A stretch of DNA of 64,000 nucleotides, taken from NCBI GenBank assembly GCA_934394435.1, contig CAKRRN010000004.1:1-64000 (forward strand), read 5' to 3'. The position numbers were made by a program, and so were the translations under genes. The notes under the pieces are model-generated. The model worked only from the letters and a program-made list of their open reading frames with translations. It did not search any database and was not told the DNA's origin. This stretch comes from an uncultured Bacteroidaceae bacterium. Lineage in GTDB: Bacteria; Bacteroidota; Bacteroidia; Bacteroidales; Bacteroidaceae. The stretch's first letter is position 1. Each line of letters starts with the position of its first letter. Of this stretch, positions 9,258 to 18,352 are shown in pieces.

Positions 9258-9265
9258 CAAAGGTA
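9258..9265 (-). promoter_or_regulatory. -7 box TACCTTTG for the thiamine uptake transcript
   Basis: TACCTTTG on the minus strand matches TAnnTTTG. It lies about 15 bases before the first riboswitch hairpin, so the aptamer would start almost at the 5' end of the message. Confidence 0.55.
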
Positions 9266-9355
9266 CGCTTATTTTTCCTTTTACAGAATCTTCCCCAATA
9301 CGTTTTTTATTTCTACTTGATTTTAGAGAGCTGATACGCATCCTTACCTCCCCTC

Positions 9356-9549
9356 AATCGGCCATTAGTTTCCGATTCATCTATGAGTCTTTATTTCAAA
9401 TAGATTGTAGAGCAGACGTATCGAAGGCATAGTGGGCTACGTAGAGACAAGGCTGGAAACAAAATGCCAGAAGAAAGTCTGATTGAAACTGAAAAGAAAC
9501 ATCCATCAGCAGAAGCAGATTCTTTGTTTCGGTCTAATAACTGATTTTC
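9356..9549 (+). repeat. Full-length copy C (194 bp) of the AATCGGTCATTAG repeat family
   Basis: Bounded by AATCGGCCATTAG (9356-9368) and CTAATAACTGATTTT (9535-9549), which are imperfect inverted repeats. The body shares TCGAAGGCATAGTGGGCTA, GGAAACAAAATGCC, CATCCATCAGCAGAA and TTTGTTTCGGTC with the other copies. It fills most of the space between the thiamine promoter and the large secreted protein gene. The remaining bases up to 9766 are very A+T rich and probably hold that gene's promoter, but no exact TAnnTTTG word fits. Confidence 0.7.
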
Positions 9550-9766
9550 AACAGACAGTCCTAACAAAGAACACCCTATATTTTGCAAATACAAAGAAGT
9601 ATTCAGACGATTTAACACAACAATGATACTTAAAAACAAAAAAAAACTGTATTACATTTTCGCATTTAAAAAAAATTATTTATTTTCGCATTCAAGTTAT
9701 CTGTAACAGAAACAAAAAAACAAACTATAAACAACTACACTATTTTATTAACAAAAACAAACCAGT

Positions 9767-12700
9767 ATGAGAAAGATTTACTTATTGCTAACTGTACTAT
9801 TCGTGCAGCTCTTTAGCATTGGCTCTTTCGCACAGACCGCATCACCATTAGTGGCTTCACTGGGTGATCCGTTGATAACTGACGCAGCTCAGTTGTCAAG
9901 CAATGCATCTGACGCAGATGAGGGACAACACATTGAGTATCTAATTGACGGTGACCAAAACACATTTTGGCACAGTGATTGGCACGGGAAGGTGACAGAC
10001 CCTCATTACATTCAGGTACAACTGAATGCTCCTATTTCTGATGGCTACGTTGTGATGTACATACAGCGTAGAAATACCGCAAACGACCACTTGGCCCAAG
10101 CTAAGCTGTCTGCCAGTGCTGACGGAGAGACATGGGAAGACCTGGCTGAGTTCAAGTTGGGGAACGCCACCGCTTCGGCTGAGGTTGTCACAGACCCCAT
10201 TGCCATCAGCAAGTCCTATTCGTATCTGCGTGTTACCAACATGGCTACAAGCCCCATCTTCTTCCACGCAGCAGAGTTCGAACTCTATAATCCGCATGAG
10301 AAGAATCTGATAGAGGTTGTTTTGGACAACATTCTCACCAAGTATAACGACTATTTGGAGGCAACCCATGAGGCTCTGAACGTAGGAACAGAAGTAGGAC
10401 AGTTCACCGATGTTGAGACTGCAGACAAGATTATCGAGGCTCTCAATAAGGTTATGGACTGGATGTCGGGAACCACCACAGAGGGTTTCCCCGAGACAAA
10501 AGCTGCAGCAGAAGGCTTCAGCGATGAGGTAGACGCACTCTTTGCCACCTATCGCAAGAGCGAGGTACTCTATCAGCTACCTGCCGATGGATATTACCGT
10601 ATCATCTCGAACTTGACCTACAAACACGAAGAGACCACAGGTGAAGGCGAAGAGGCAACCACCGAGACCACTTACATGAAGAAGGCTATGTTCTGCTCTA
10701 CCGACTACAAGGGTATGTGGGGCACCGTAAAGGAAGACATGGCAAACTACATCTGGAAGCTCACGAAGAACGAAGACGGCACCATAGACATGCTTAATGC
10801 AGGTATGGAGGCACGATTCAACTATGTGGCTGCAAGCGTGACACTCACAGAAGACGCAAACAAGCCAATGGCATTCGACTTCGCAGGTAACGAGAATGGC
10901 AACACAATCATTTACATTCGCGAAGCCAGTGCAGCACGTGACGAAAGCAACTATCTACACCAGAACGGACACGACAAGGGACTCCGCGTAGAAGACCAGC
11001 CCCTGTGTATCTGGAAGGGCACCTTCAAGATGGGCGAACCTTATTCAAGCGATAAGGGTACCAGCGAATGGTATCTGGAACCCGTAGACGAAGAGGAGGC
11101 CAAGGCTCTGATTGAGGCTTTCGCTCCTATCAAGAATCACGACATGCTGGTGGAGCAGAACAACGCGCTACGTGCTGAAGTGAAGCAAGCTCTTGTCTCA
11201 ACAAAAGATCAGATAAAAGAAGCTCTCATCACTTCAGGCGAACAGATGACCTCCATCTGGAGCCAAAACAGAGAGGGCAACTCTGACGATGGCGGTAACC
11301 TTATTGACGGTGTGCTTATCGATGGTGATCCTAACACTTACTGGCACAGTATCTGGCAGAATCAGCCCGAAGACCTCACAGGCAACCCTTACATCCAACT
11401 CTCTGGTATGGATGAGATGTCTGGCAATGTAATACTATACATCAAACGCCGTATCACAAGCGAGGGACACCCCGTACAATTCACCTTGAAGGGCTCTAAC
11501 GACCCAGAAGCTGCTGACGACGCATGGACTCAGATGGCTGTAGTCGACCTCGGTAACGCATCAAGCGGAGCAGAGTTCACATCAGATATATTCAAGATTG
11601 AGACAGCTTATAGCAACGTACGTGTATACAGCACCAACAGCAAATACACTTACTTCCACGCCGCAGAGCTTCAATTCTATAAGGTACTGGACAACCCCAA
11701 TTCTCAGTTTGCTGCCTTAGGCGAGCTGGGTACCACTCTGGAACGTATCTACAACGAGAACGTCAGTGTTGAGGATGCGGATATCACCATCGACATGTAC
11801 AACGCTCTAAAAGATGCCTATGAGGCTTTCAAGAGCGGTATGACCGACCCTGCAGAACTGCGCAAAGTGATAGCAAAGTATGCAAATACAGAGAATGCAA
11901 TGTCAGAGGGAAACAACCCTGGTCAGTGGCAGAACACAGACGCATACAATACATTCAAGAACTTCTACGATGAGGTTGTGGCCTACAACAAAGCTGGCAA
12001 ATATACTCAGGACAAACTGGACTACTACACCAATGCTCTTCCTCTTGCAGCCAAATCCTTCATGGCAGCAGCCAACGCTCCCAAGACCAACACATGGTAC
12101 CGCATCAAGTTCCCATCAGAAGCCTTGTACGACGCCAACAAATGGAGCAAAGACAACATCGCAGAGGGTAGCGCAGACGTAAAAGCTCCCATCTGGGACA
12201 ACTACATAACCATAGGTGAATACCAGCAGGTTGAAGGCGAGCAGTACTTCGACTACTGGCCAACTGAGGCTGAGAGCATACGCGAAGGTGCGCACTTGAT
12301 TGCCACAGAGAATGAGAACACCGAGGATAACCCTGATGCTTCATACTTCCGTTTCGTAGAGGTTGAATCACCCGTAGCTCCTGTAGGTAAATTCAATGAG
12401 CTGAGAGAAAACAGTCTTCTGGCACTGGGCGCAGCTGCTACAATGAGCGTAGGTGACCCCATGATAAAAGACCCCAAGCAGCTCTCAAGTAACGCAAGTG
12501 ACGAGACCGAAGGTAAGGTTCTCGGTTATCTGATTGACGGAGACGCAAGCACATTCTGGCACAGCGATTGGCACGGAGCAGTGAAAGAGCCTCACTATCT
12601 GCAGGTGACTTTCGACCAGCCCGTATCAGGTATCATAAAAGTAGACATGACAAGACGCGCTGGCGCAGGCAACGGTGATGTGACTCGTATGTATGTGACA

Positions 12701-14083
12701 GCAAGCAACGATGGTGAAAACTGGGATCGTATCGGTTACATCGAGATGCCATTCGGTAGCGTTGGCGAGAGAATACTCTCTACTCCCGTTGATTTGGGCG
12801 GTTCTTATACCAACCTGCGCTTCATCATGACCAAGAGAAGAGGCTTCACCACAGACACTCAGTTTGAAAAGGAACTTGACCCATTCGGTGAGGAATGCAC
12901 ATACTTCCATGCTGCCGAATTCCAGATTCGTCCCATAATTGTAACTAAAGCGTCTGAAAAGGCCATTGTCTTGGAGAAGGCTTTAGCTAAAGCTAACAAG
13001 GTGCTGACCAAGGATATCACCACAGAGGACTACACCGCACTGGCTACCGCCTACAACGCATTGCAGCAAGAACTCAATGCTGGCGAAGACAAAGTGGTTC
13101 CTGCCGCTCCCACCAAGCCTATCAACTTCGTTTTGCAGAATAAGGCAACTGGTCTGTTTGTGAACACACTTGCTCCTAACGACCATGAGGTGACCTTGCA
13201 GCTCACACCCTCTATCTTCACTCACAATGCTGCAGGTTACGGTGAGAACATTCTGCGCTCAGACAACATTGACGGTACATTCTGCACCTATCTGCATGTT
13301 CAGAGAAACACTCACCAGTTTGTGACATGGGATAACAACACTGCTGGCACTAACTCTGGTCTGATACTGGAGGAAGTAGAAGCTGCAGAAGAGAATCCGG
13401 AGTTCAGCTTCACCAAAGACTTCGAACTTGGTAAGATTTATGCATGGTGCTACCCTGTCTCCATTTCTACAAGTAATGAAGAAGTCGTTCCATACACAGT
13501 GGCAGGCATAGTAGAAAAAGCCAATGGTGAGGCTACTGAAGCATACCTCGCAGTAAACAAGGCAGAAGAGGTTGCTCCTGGCCAGCCCGTTCTCTTCATC
13601 TATGGAAAGACCAATCAGTGGACTGAGCCTACAAAGGATCCTGAAGCAGGCGAAGATGCTCCTGCAGTAGCAGAAAAAGATCCTATTGCGTTCACCCTTG
13701 GAAACAAGTTCAACTTCACAGCAGGGACTGAGAACGGACTTGTAGGTACATTCGCTGCAGGTCACGCAGAAGCAGGTGCTCTTACTTTCGTAAACAACAC
13801 AGTTGCAGTAGCTCCTGAAGCCGGTGTTGACATCAAGGCTAACAGCGCATACCTCGACTATCAGACTTGTCCTAAGGTAGAAGATGGCGATTACGCAATG
13901 CTTATCCTCCTGGGTGATGCTACAGCAGTTGGCATCAACAACGCTATCCAGAATGTGAGCAAGAGCGGTAACATCTATACCATAGACGGCAAGTTGGTAC
14001 GTGCAAATGGTACACTTAACGACATCAACAAGCTGGGCAAGGGTCTTTACATCCTCAACGGCACCAAGGTACTGGTTAAGTAA
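9767..14083 (+). CDS. Large secreted protein with three discoidin-like domains and a C-terminal secretion tail
   Basis: A 1438-residue exported protein. Residues 1-22 form a signal peptide. Three F5/8 type C (discoidin-like) segments are visible at about 32-175, 490-645 and 898-1051, each with an IDGD-NTFWHS-type word. The first and third are close repeats (LSSNASD, YLIDGD, FWHSDWHG). Helical FIVAR-like linkers lie between them (about 180-260, 660-770, 1055-1110). The last 60 residues (IYTIDGKLVRANG, then GKGLYILNGTKVLVK) resemble the type IX secretion C-terminal domain of Prevotella proteins. No catalytic domain was recognised; it may bind glycans or surfaces. It stands alone and ends at a strong terminator. 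Confidence 0.8.
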   Translation: MRKIYLLLTVLFVQLFSIGSFAQTASPLVASLGDPLITDAAQLSSNASDADEGQHIEYLIDGDQNTFWHSDWHGKVTDPHYIQVQLNAPISDGYVVMYIQRRNTANDHLAQAKLSASADGETWEDLAEFKLGNATASAEVVTDPIAISKSYSYLRVTNMATSPIFFHAAEFELYNPHEKNLIEVVLDNILTKYNDYLEATHEALNVGTEVGQFTDVETADKIIEALNKVMDWMSGTTTEGFPETKAAAEGFSDEVDALFATYRKSEVLYQLPADGYYRIISNLTYKHEETTGEGEEATTETTYMKKAMFCSTDYKGMWGTVKEDMANYIWKLTKNEDGTIDMLNAGMEARFNYVAASVTLTEDANKPMAFDFAGNENGNTIIYIREASAARDESNYLHQNGHDKGLRVEDQPLCIWKGTFKMGEPYSSDKGTSEWYLEPVDEEEAKALIEAFAPIKNHDMLVEQNNALRAEVKQALVSTKDQIKEALITSGEQMTSIWSQNREGNSDDGGNLIDGVLIDGDPNTYWHSIWQNQPEDLTGNPYIQLSGMDEMSGNVILYIKRRITSEGHPVQFTLKGSNDPEAADDAWTQMAVVDLGNASSGAEFTSDIFKIETAYSNVRVYSTNSKYTYFHAAELQFYKVLDNPNSQFAALGELGTTLERIYNENVSVEDADITIDMYNALKDAYEAFKSGMTDPAELRKVIAKYANTENAMSEGNNPGQWQNTDAYNTFKNFYDEVVAYNKAGKYTQDKLDYYTNALPLAAKSFMAAANAPKTNTWYRIKFPSEALYDANKWSKDNIAEGSADVKAPIWDNYITIGEYQQVEGEQYFDYWPTEAESIREGAHLIATENENTEDNPDASYFRFVEVESPVAPVGKFNELRENSLLALGAAATMSVGDPMIKDPKQLSSNASDETEGKVLGYLIDGDASTFWHSDWHGAVKEPHYLQVTFDQPVSGIIKVDMTRRAGAGNGDVTRMYVTASNDGENWDRIGYIEMPFGSVGERILSTPVDLGGSYTNLRFIMTKRRGFTTDTQFEKELDPFGEECTYFHAAEFQIRPIIVTKASEKAIVLEKALAKANKVLTKDITTEDYTALATAYNALQQELNAGEDKVVPAAPTKPINFVLQNKATGLFVNTLAPNDHEVTLQLTPSIFTHNAAGYGENILRSDNIDGTFCTYLHVQRNTHQFVTWDNNTAGTNSGLILEEVEAAEENPEFSFTKDFELGKIYAWCYPVSISTSNEEVVPYTVAGIVEKANGEATEAYLAVNKAEEVAPGQPVLFIYGKTNQWTEPTKDPEAGEDAPAVAEKDPIAFTLGNKFNFTAGTENGLVGTFAAGHAEAGALTFVNNTVAVAPEAGVDIKANSAYLDYQTCPKVEDGDYAMLILLGDATAVGINNAIQNVSKSGNIYTIDGKLVRANGTLNDINKLGKGLYILNGTKVLVK

Positions 14084-14109
14084 GCAACATTCTTTCATCA
14101 TATGATAAG

Positions 14110-14149
14110 CGCACCCTTCTGGGAAATCCAGAAGGGTGCGTTGCTTTTT
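14110..14149 (+). terminator. Terminator of the discoidin-like protein gene
   Basis: Perfect 13-base arms CGCACCCTTCTGG (14110-14122) and CCAGAAGGGTGCG (14128-14140), loop GAAAT, followed by TTGCTTTTT. It lies 27 bases after the stop codon. Confidence 0.9.
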
Positions 14150-14295
14150 CGAGTCACGCCCGAAAAACGGCTCTACTAAGTTTCATAGTTGAAGAAAAAT
14201 ATTTCCATAGTTAGAAAAAGAAAGAAGTCTATTATGATTGTCCACTATTACCATTCTACAAAATGGATAGGTGTGTCTACCGTTTTACCATTTAT

Positions 14296-14614
14296 CCCAA
14301 ATCGGTCATTAGAAAATTTCGCTTCCATTTTGTCTCAAAATAGAGCAAAAGTCACGTATTATGTTAGCATACAGATACTATAACGAGAGTATAGTCTACT
14401 ATAGTCTAACTTTTTGCATGGAAAAATCTCTAATGACCGAAACACAGAACCCATTCCTCCGATGGATAGTTCTTACCAATCCCTTTCAGCCTTTCTTCCG
14501 GCATCTTGTTTCCATACTTGTCTTGACATAGCCCACTATGCCTTCGACGCGTCTGAAGACAATCTGCTCGAAAAAAAAGACTAATATGAATCAGTATCTA
14601 ATGACCGATTTGGG
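14296..14614 (-). mobile_element. 319-bp MITE-like composite element with copy D
   Basis: The outer ends are perfect 17-base inverted repeats, CCCAAATCGGTCATTAG (14296-14312) and CTAATGACCGATTTGGG (14598-14614). An inner CTAATGACCGA at 14430-14440 marks the other end of a standard 185-base unit (14430-14614), which is copy D of the repeat family in reverse orientation. The 14296-14429 part is unrelated to the other copies and begins with an isolated end. No transposase frame and no clear target duplication are visible. Confidence 0.7.
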
Positions 14615-14715
14615 TTAAAAGTCATTCTAAAAAAGCAATACTATAATACTTACCCTTTGAATACTATAATCTCCCCAGTTTATCGGGTGATCCCATCGTT
14701 CACTCCAAGGCCGAA

Positions 14716-14918
14716 CGGTAAAGTATCTTATATTACTTGCTAAAGTAAGTTTGCTTCTCTCACCTTTCAAGCCTCGGGGTGAAAGATCAGGTTCCGAAGA
14801 GACTTGATAATGTATTCAAAGATACCTGGCAAAGTATCTTATATTACTTGAAAAAGTATCTTAGGATACTTGGCAAAGTATCTTAGGATACTTGAAAAAG
14901 TATCTTAGGACTCTATAT
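14716..14918. repeat. 22-bp palindromic unit array 1
   Basis: Units of AAAGTATCTTAGGATACTTG plus two variable bases begin at 14831, 14853, 14875 and 14897, an exact 22-base period. Each holds the palindrome AAGTATC-TTAG-GATACTT, with TATATT replacing the centre in the first. A related degenerate unit starts near 14720. The array ends in CTCTATATTAAGAGGGTCTATCGG-like sequence, a tail shared with array 2 at 40490. TTTATCGGGTGA words flank it at 14689 and 14961. No gene is present between 14615 and 14999. Confidence 0.75.
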
Positions 14919-14999
14919 TAAGAGGGTCTATCGGAGGAGGGAGCCGTAAAGCCCCCTTTGATTTATCGGGTGAACCTTTTTTTGATATCAACAATTGCT

Positions 15000-15108
15000 T
15001 TCGGATGTAGCGAAAGCATAGTGGACTATGGCAAAACTTGACTGGAACTAAGAGGACGGAATAAAGGCTGACAGGGATTTAGAGAGGACCATCTAATGAC
15101 AGAACGGA
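15000..15108 (+). repeat. Truncated copy F of the AATCGGTCATTAG repeat family
   Basis: Shares CGAAAGCATAGTGGACTATG, TGGAAC, AGGCTGACAGGGATT and ends with CTAATGACAGAACGG, so it is a diverged copy lacking a recognisable left end. It abuts the stop codon of the rsmF-like gene. Confidence 0.5.
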
Positions 15109-15112
15109 TTCT

Positions 15113-16366
15113 TTACCCCATTTCCGAAGTATCACCCAAGAGACAAAAAGGAGAGGTGTAACCACTGCGTATGCGCCACTCTGCCGGATACAGATTATTG
15201 ATACGTGACCCGACACTTTTTCCTTGACCAAGAATGAAGCCACGGAAGCACATGTTGACAAGACCACGTGGTGCATCAACCCGCACGGCTTCATGTCGCA
15301 GGTACTGCACGGCCTGAGAATAGGAGAGGTTCACTTGAGGAAGCTCCGCTGCAGAAGACGATGTTTCTATAGAATCATACAAGACGCGCAGATAACGATG
15401 TACGCGAGGGGGGAGCTTGGATAATGAATCCAAAGAAGGCTGTTCCTGGTCCACCATTGGCTTACGTATAAGAGCCACATAAAATCCTTCTCCACGGTCA
15501 CGACCTGGCAAGAAATGCCGCTCTTCTAATATTTCCCCACCCATCAGTTGACAAGCATAGCGAGCATTGTCTTCATCCTCAAATCGATTAAACGTACAGG
15601 TACTGTAGAGAAGCAACCCACCAGGACGTAACACAGACAAAATGTTCTGTAAAATATCGCGCTGACGCTGACGGCATTGCTCTACGTTCTCAAGGTTCCA
15701 ATCACGCACGGCTTGTTCATCCTTACGAAACATGCCCTCACCCGAACAAGGTACATCTGCAAGTAACAAATCAAATTGACTGGCAAAGGCAGCAAAGTCG
15801 GAAGGACTGTTTTGCGTAACAATGGAACTTACAGGATATGATTCTCCCGCAGGCAGACCAGAAGTCCACTTGGTCATATTCTCTGCTAAAATCAAAGCGC
15901 GCTTGGGGATTACTTCATTGCTGATGAGTAAGGATCCCTCTGGAAGTGAACTGCAAAGCAGAGTAGACTTACCACCTGGTGCAGCACAAAGATCAAGAGC
16001 TGCCAGAGGACGATTCGAATTGTAAGAGGAAGAGGAAAGATAGCGTCGGAGTAAATCTGCCACATACATTGAGGAAGCTTCCTGCACATAGTAGGCACCA
16101 GCATGGAACAAGGGATCGAAAGTGAAAGCTGGACGAGCAGGCAAATACCATGCATCAGCACACCAGGCTACAGGCTCGTAGCGGGTAGCAAGATAGCTTG
16201 TAACAACAGAAAATTCTTCCTCAGCCATACAGGCCTGTATCTTCCTCCGATTTATACGGACCGACACAGACGGATCTGTAGACTGCAAAGCATGTACAAG
16301 TCTGTCAGCTTCCTCTACCCCATAATGCGACTGCATTAAGGCAACAAACTCCTGTGGAACATTCAT
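15113..16366 (-). CDS. RsmB/NOP-family RNA cytosine-C5 methyltransferase (RsmF-like)
   Basis: A 417-residue SAM-dependent methyltransferase expected to make m5C in 16S rRNA. The SAM-binding CAAPGGKS is at about residues 127-134. The two family cysteines are present, Cys207 in ADVPCSGEG and Cys257 in YSTCTF. A C-terminal extension (about 300-417) resembles the RNA-binding tail of RsmF proteins. The ATG at 16366 begins the conserved MNVPQEF and leaves five bases to the thyA stop. A longer reading to 16405 would overlap thyA and add no conserved residues. It is probably cotranscribed with thyA and folA. Confidence 0.88.
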   Translation of the reverse strand: MNVPQEFVALMQSHYGVEEADRLVHALQSTDPSVSVRINRRKIQACMAEEEFSVVTSYLATRYEPVAWCADAWYLPARPAFTFDPLFHAGAYYVQEASSMYVADLLRRYLSSSSYNSNRPLAALDLCAAPGGKSTLLCSSLPEGSLLISNEVIPKRALILAENMTKWTSGLPAGESYPVSSIVTQNSPSDFAAFASQFDLLLADVPCSGEGMFRKDEQAVRDWNLENVEQCRQRQRDILQNILSVLRPGGLLLYSTCTFNRFEDEDNARYACQLMGGEILEERHFLPGRDRGEGFYVALIRKPMVDQEQPSLDSLSKLPPRVHRYLRVLYDSIETSSSAAELPQVNLSYSQAVQYLRHEAVRVDAPRGLVNMCFRGFILGQGKSVGSRINNLYPAEWRIRSGYTSPFCLLGDTSEMG

Positions 16367-16371
16367 AAACG

Positions 16372-17169
16372 TCAAACGGACACAGCACCCTTGATGGCTG
16401 GCCATGGGTCATACCCCTCAAGTCTGAAATCCTCATATTTAAAGGAAAAGATATCTTTCACATCTGGGTTGATTATCATCTTGGGCAAAGGACGAGGCGC
16501 ACGAGTAAGTTGAAGGCGCACCTGTTCGAGATGATTGAGATAAATGTGTGTATCGCCAGTTGTATGTACGAAATAGCCAGGACGCAACCCACACACCTGC
16601 GCCATCATCATACAAAGAAGAGCATATGAGGCAATATTAAAGGGGACACCCAAAAACACATCTGCCGAACGCTGATACAACTGCAGAGAAAGTCGACCAT
16701 CAGCCACATAAAACTGCATAAAAGCATGGCAAGGAGGCAAATTCATCTTGTCCAAATCAGCCACATTCCATGCTGACACAATAATACGTCTACTATCTGG
16801 ATCTTTCTTTATCATATCCACAGCCTGCTGTATCTGATCAATATGACCACCGTTATAGTCAGGCCACGAACGCCACTGATAACCATAAATATGTCCGAGA
16901 TCTCCCGTTTCAGGGTCAGCCCATTCGTTCCATATGCGCACACCATTCTGTTGCAGATATCTAACATTGGTATCACCCTGCAAAAACCAAAGCAACTCGT
17001 AGATTATGGACTTCAGATGAACCTTTTTGGTTGTCAGAAGTGGAAAACCCTTCTCCAAATCATAACGACACTGATGGCCAAAGATACTGATTGTGCCCGT
17101 ACCCGTACGGTCGTGCTTGCGTACACCCTCATCCAGTATTTTCTGTACAAGGTCCAAATATTGCTTCAT
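16372..17169 (-). CDS. thyA: Thymidylate synthase
   Basis: A 265-residue enzyme that converts dUMP to dTMP using methylene-tetrahydrofolate. The nucleophile Cys147 lies in [11 protein letters not shown], and the family words RTGTGT (21-26), QWRSWP and [13 protein letters not shown] are present. Length is close to the 264-residue Escherichia coli enzyme. It is followed at once by the rsmF-like gene and preceded by folA, which regenerates the folate it oxidises. Confidence 0.97.
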   Translation of the reverse strand: MKQYLDLVQKILDEGVRKHDRTGTGTISIFGHQCRYDLEKGFPLLTTKKVHLKSIIYELLWFLQGDTNVRYLQQNGVRIWNEWADPETGDLGHIYGYQWRSWPDYNGGHIDQIQQAVDMIKKDPDSRRIIVSAWNVADLDKMNLPPCHAFMQFYVADGRLSLQLYQRSADVFLGVPFNIASYALLCMMMAQVCGLRPGYFVHTTGDTHIYLNHLEQVRLQLTRAPRPLPKMIINPDVKDIFSFKYEDFRLEGYDPWPAIKGAVSV

Positions 17170-17214
17170 TTCAAATCTGTTTTCATTGTAAAACTAAGAA
17201 GAGCGTCATCAATG

Positions 17215-17703
17215 CTACATAATGCGCTGATAATCGATGAAGCGGAAAGGATGCTTATGACGCTCGTCCACAGCATGTCTCTCCTCGCCTACTATCCTCC
17301 ATTCGCCCTCTGTGAACTCTGGGAAAAAAGCATCTGCCTTAGACGGCGTGTCATCCACATAAGTCAAGAACATTCGATCAGCCTTGTCTATACACTGACG
17401 ATAAAGGGTCTCACCACCAATCACGAACACGTCCTCATCCTCCGAACAAGCATCGAGCGCACCTTGTAATGATGAAAACACTTCGGCACCAACAAGCGAC
17501 AAAGGCTTATGCGACAAGACCACATTACGACGATTGGGCAGAGCGCCCTTAGGAAAAGACTCAAAGGTCTTACGTCCCATCAAAATAGTATGACCACTCG
17601 TAAGTGCCTTGAAACGTTTCAAGTCATCAGGAAGCCAATAAAGAAGTTTATTCTCATTACCAATCGCTCTATTAGAAGCAACAGCAGCAATAAGACTTAG
17701 CAT
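17215..17703 (-). CDS. folA: Dihydrofolate reductase
   Basis: A 162-residue enzyme that reduces dihydrofolate with NADPH. The N-terminal AAVASNRAIGNENKL, the acidic WLPDDLKRFK region carrying the substrate-binding Asp, the MGRKTFESFP cofactor segment and FVIGGETLYRQ (about residues 93-103) are all in place. It overlaps the end of the lrp-type gene by seven bases and lies 45 bases upstream of thyA, the usual functional pairing. Confidence 0.95.
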   Translation of the reverse strand: MLSLIAAVASNRAIGNENKLLYWLPDDLKRFKALTSGHTILMGRKTFESFPKGALPNRRNVVLSHKPLSLVGAEVFSSLQGALDACSEDEDVFVIGGETLYRQCIDKADRMFLTYVDDTPSKADAFFPEFTEGEWRIVGEERHAVDERHKHPFRFIDYQRIM

Positions 17704-18185
17704 GACTCCTCCTCCTCTTTTTCATCCTCAACGACAGGTATTGGCAACTTGCGACTTATGGCTTCGTTGAACGATATGATTGTCTCGCTACGTTGTAAGC
17801 CCAAAGGCTGAAGTTTGTCGTGTATAATACTGAGCAGATGATGATTATTATGAGCATATATTTTTATAAACATGTCATAGTCGCCTGTAGTATAATGGCA
17901 TTCCACAACCTCTGGAATCTTATGCAAGGCTTCAACCACACGATCAAAATCAGAAGGGTCCTTCAAAAACAGACCAACAAACGCACAAGCTTCATATCCA
18001 AGTGCTTCAGGGTCGAAGATAAACTGTGATCCCTTAATAACACCTTGTTGGACAAGTTTCTGAATTCTCTGATGTATGGCTGCACCAGATACATGGCACG
18101 CACGTGCTACTTCAAGAAAAGGGATGCGTGCATTATCTGATATCATGGACAGTATCTGCCTGTCAAGTGCATCTATCTTTGACAT
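17697..18185 (-). CDS. Lrp/AsnC-family transcriptional regulator
   Basis: A 162-residue regulator: N-terminal helix-turn-helix (about 1-60, LDRQILSMISDNARIPF then HVSGAAIHQRIQKL) and a C-terminal RAM ligand-binding fold (about 70-145, with the VECHYTTGDYDMFIKI strand). The last dozen residues are acidic (EDEKEEEE). Such proteins bind an amino acid and control metabolic genes. It is the first gene of the lrp-folA-thyA-rsmF run, overlapping folA. The effector cannot be predicted. Confidence 0.9.
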   Translation of the reverse strand: MSKIDALDRQILSMISDNARIPFLEVARACHVSGAAIHQRIQKLVQQGVIKGSQFIFDPEALGYEACAFVGLFLKDPSDFDRVVEALHKIPEVVECHYTTGDYDMFIKIYAHNNHHLLSIIHDKLQPLGLQRSETIISFNEAISRKLPIPVVEDEKEEEESC

Positions 18186-18291
18186 ATCTCAAATTTTATA
18201 ATCAAAACATTACATGGGTATTTACTTTGCAAATGAAAGCAAAATGCCATGATTCCATATGCCCTATTAGGCTTAACATAGACAAAGTTAC

Positions 18292-18326
18292 AAAAAAAAG
18301 GTGACCTGTACGAAACAAGTCACCTT
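18292..18326 (-). terminator. Terminator after the exb operon
   Basis: Arms AAGGTGAC (18298-18305) and GTCACCTT (18319-18326), followed on the minus strand by a run of eight T. It lies 27 bases beyond the second exbD stop, separating the operon from the lrp-folA group. Confidence 0.85.
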
Positions 18327-18352
18327 CTTTTTCTATAAAGCATGTTTTTATA

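Noticed and set aside
13259..14101. A 280-codon gene on the minus strand
   Set aside because: It is the antisense of the discoidin-like protein gene, whose domains and signal peptide are clear; the antisense has no domain.
14831..14918. The 22-bp arrays as a CRISPR locus
   Set aside because: The unit repeats continuously with only two variable bases and no unique spacers, and no cas gene is present.
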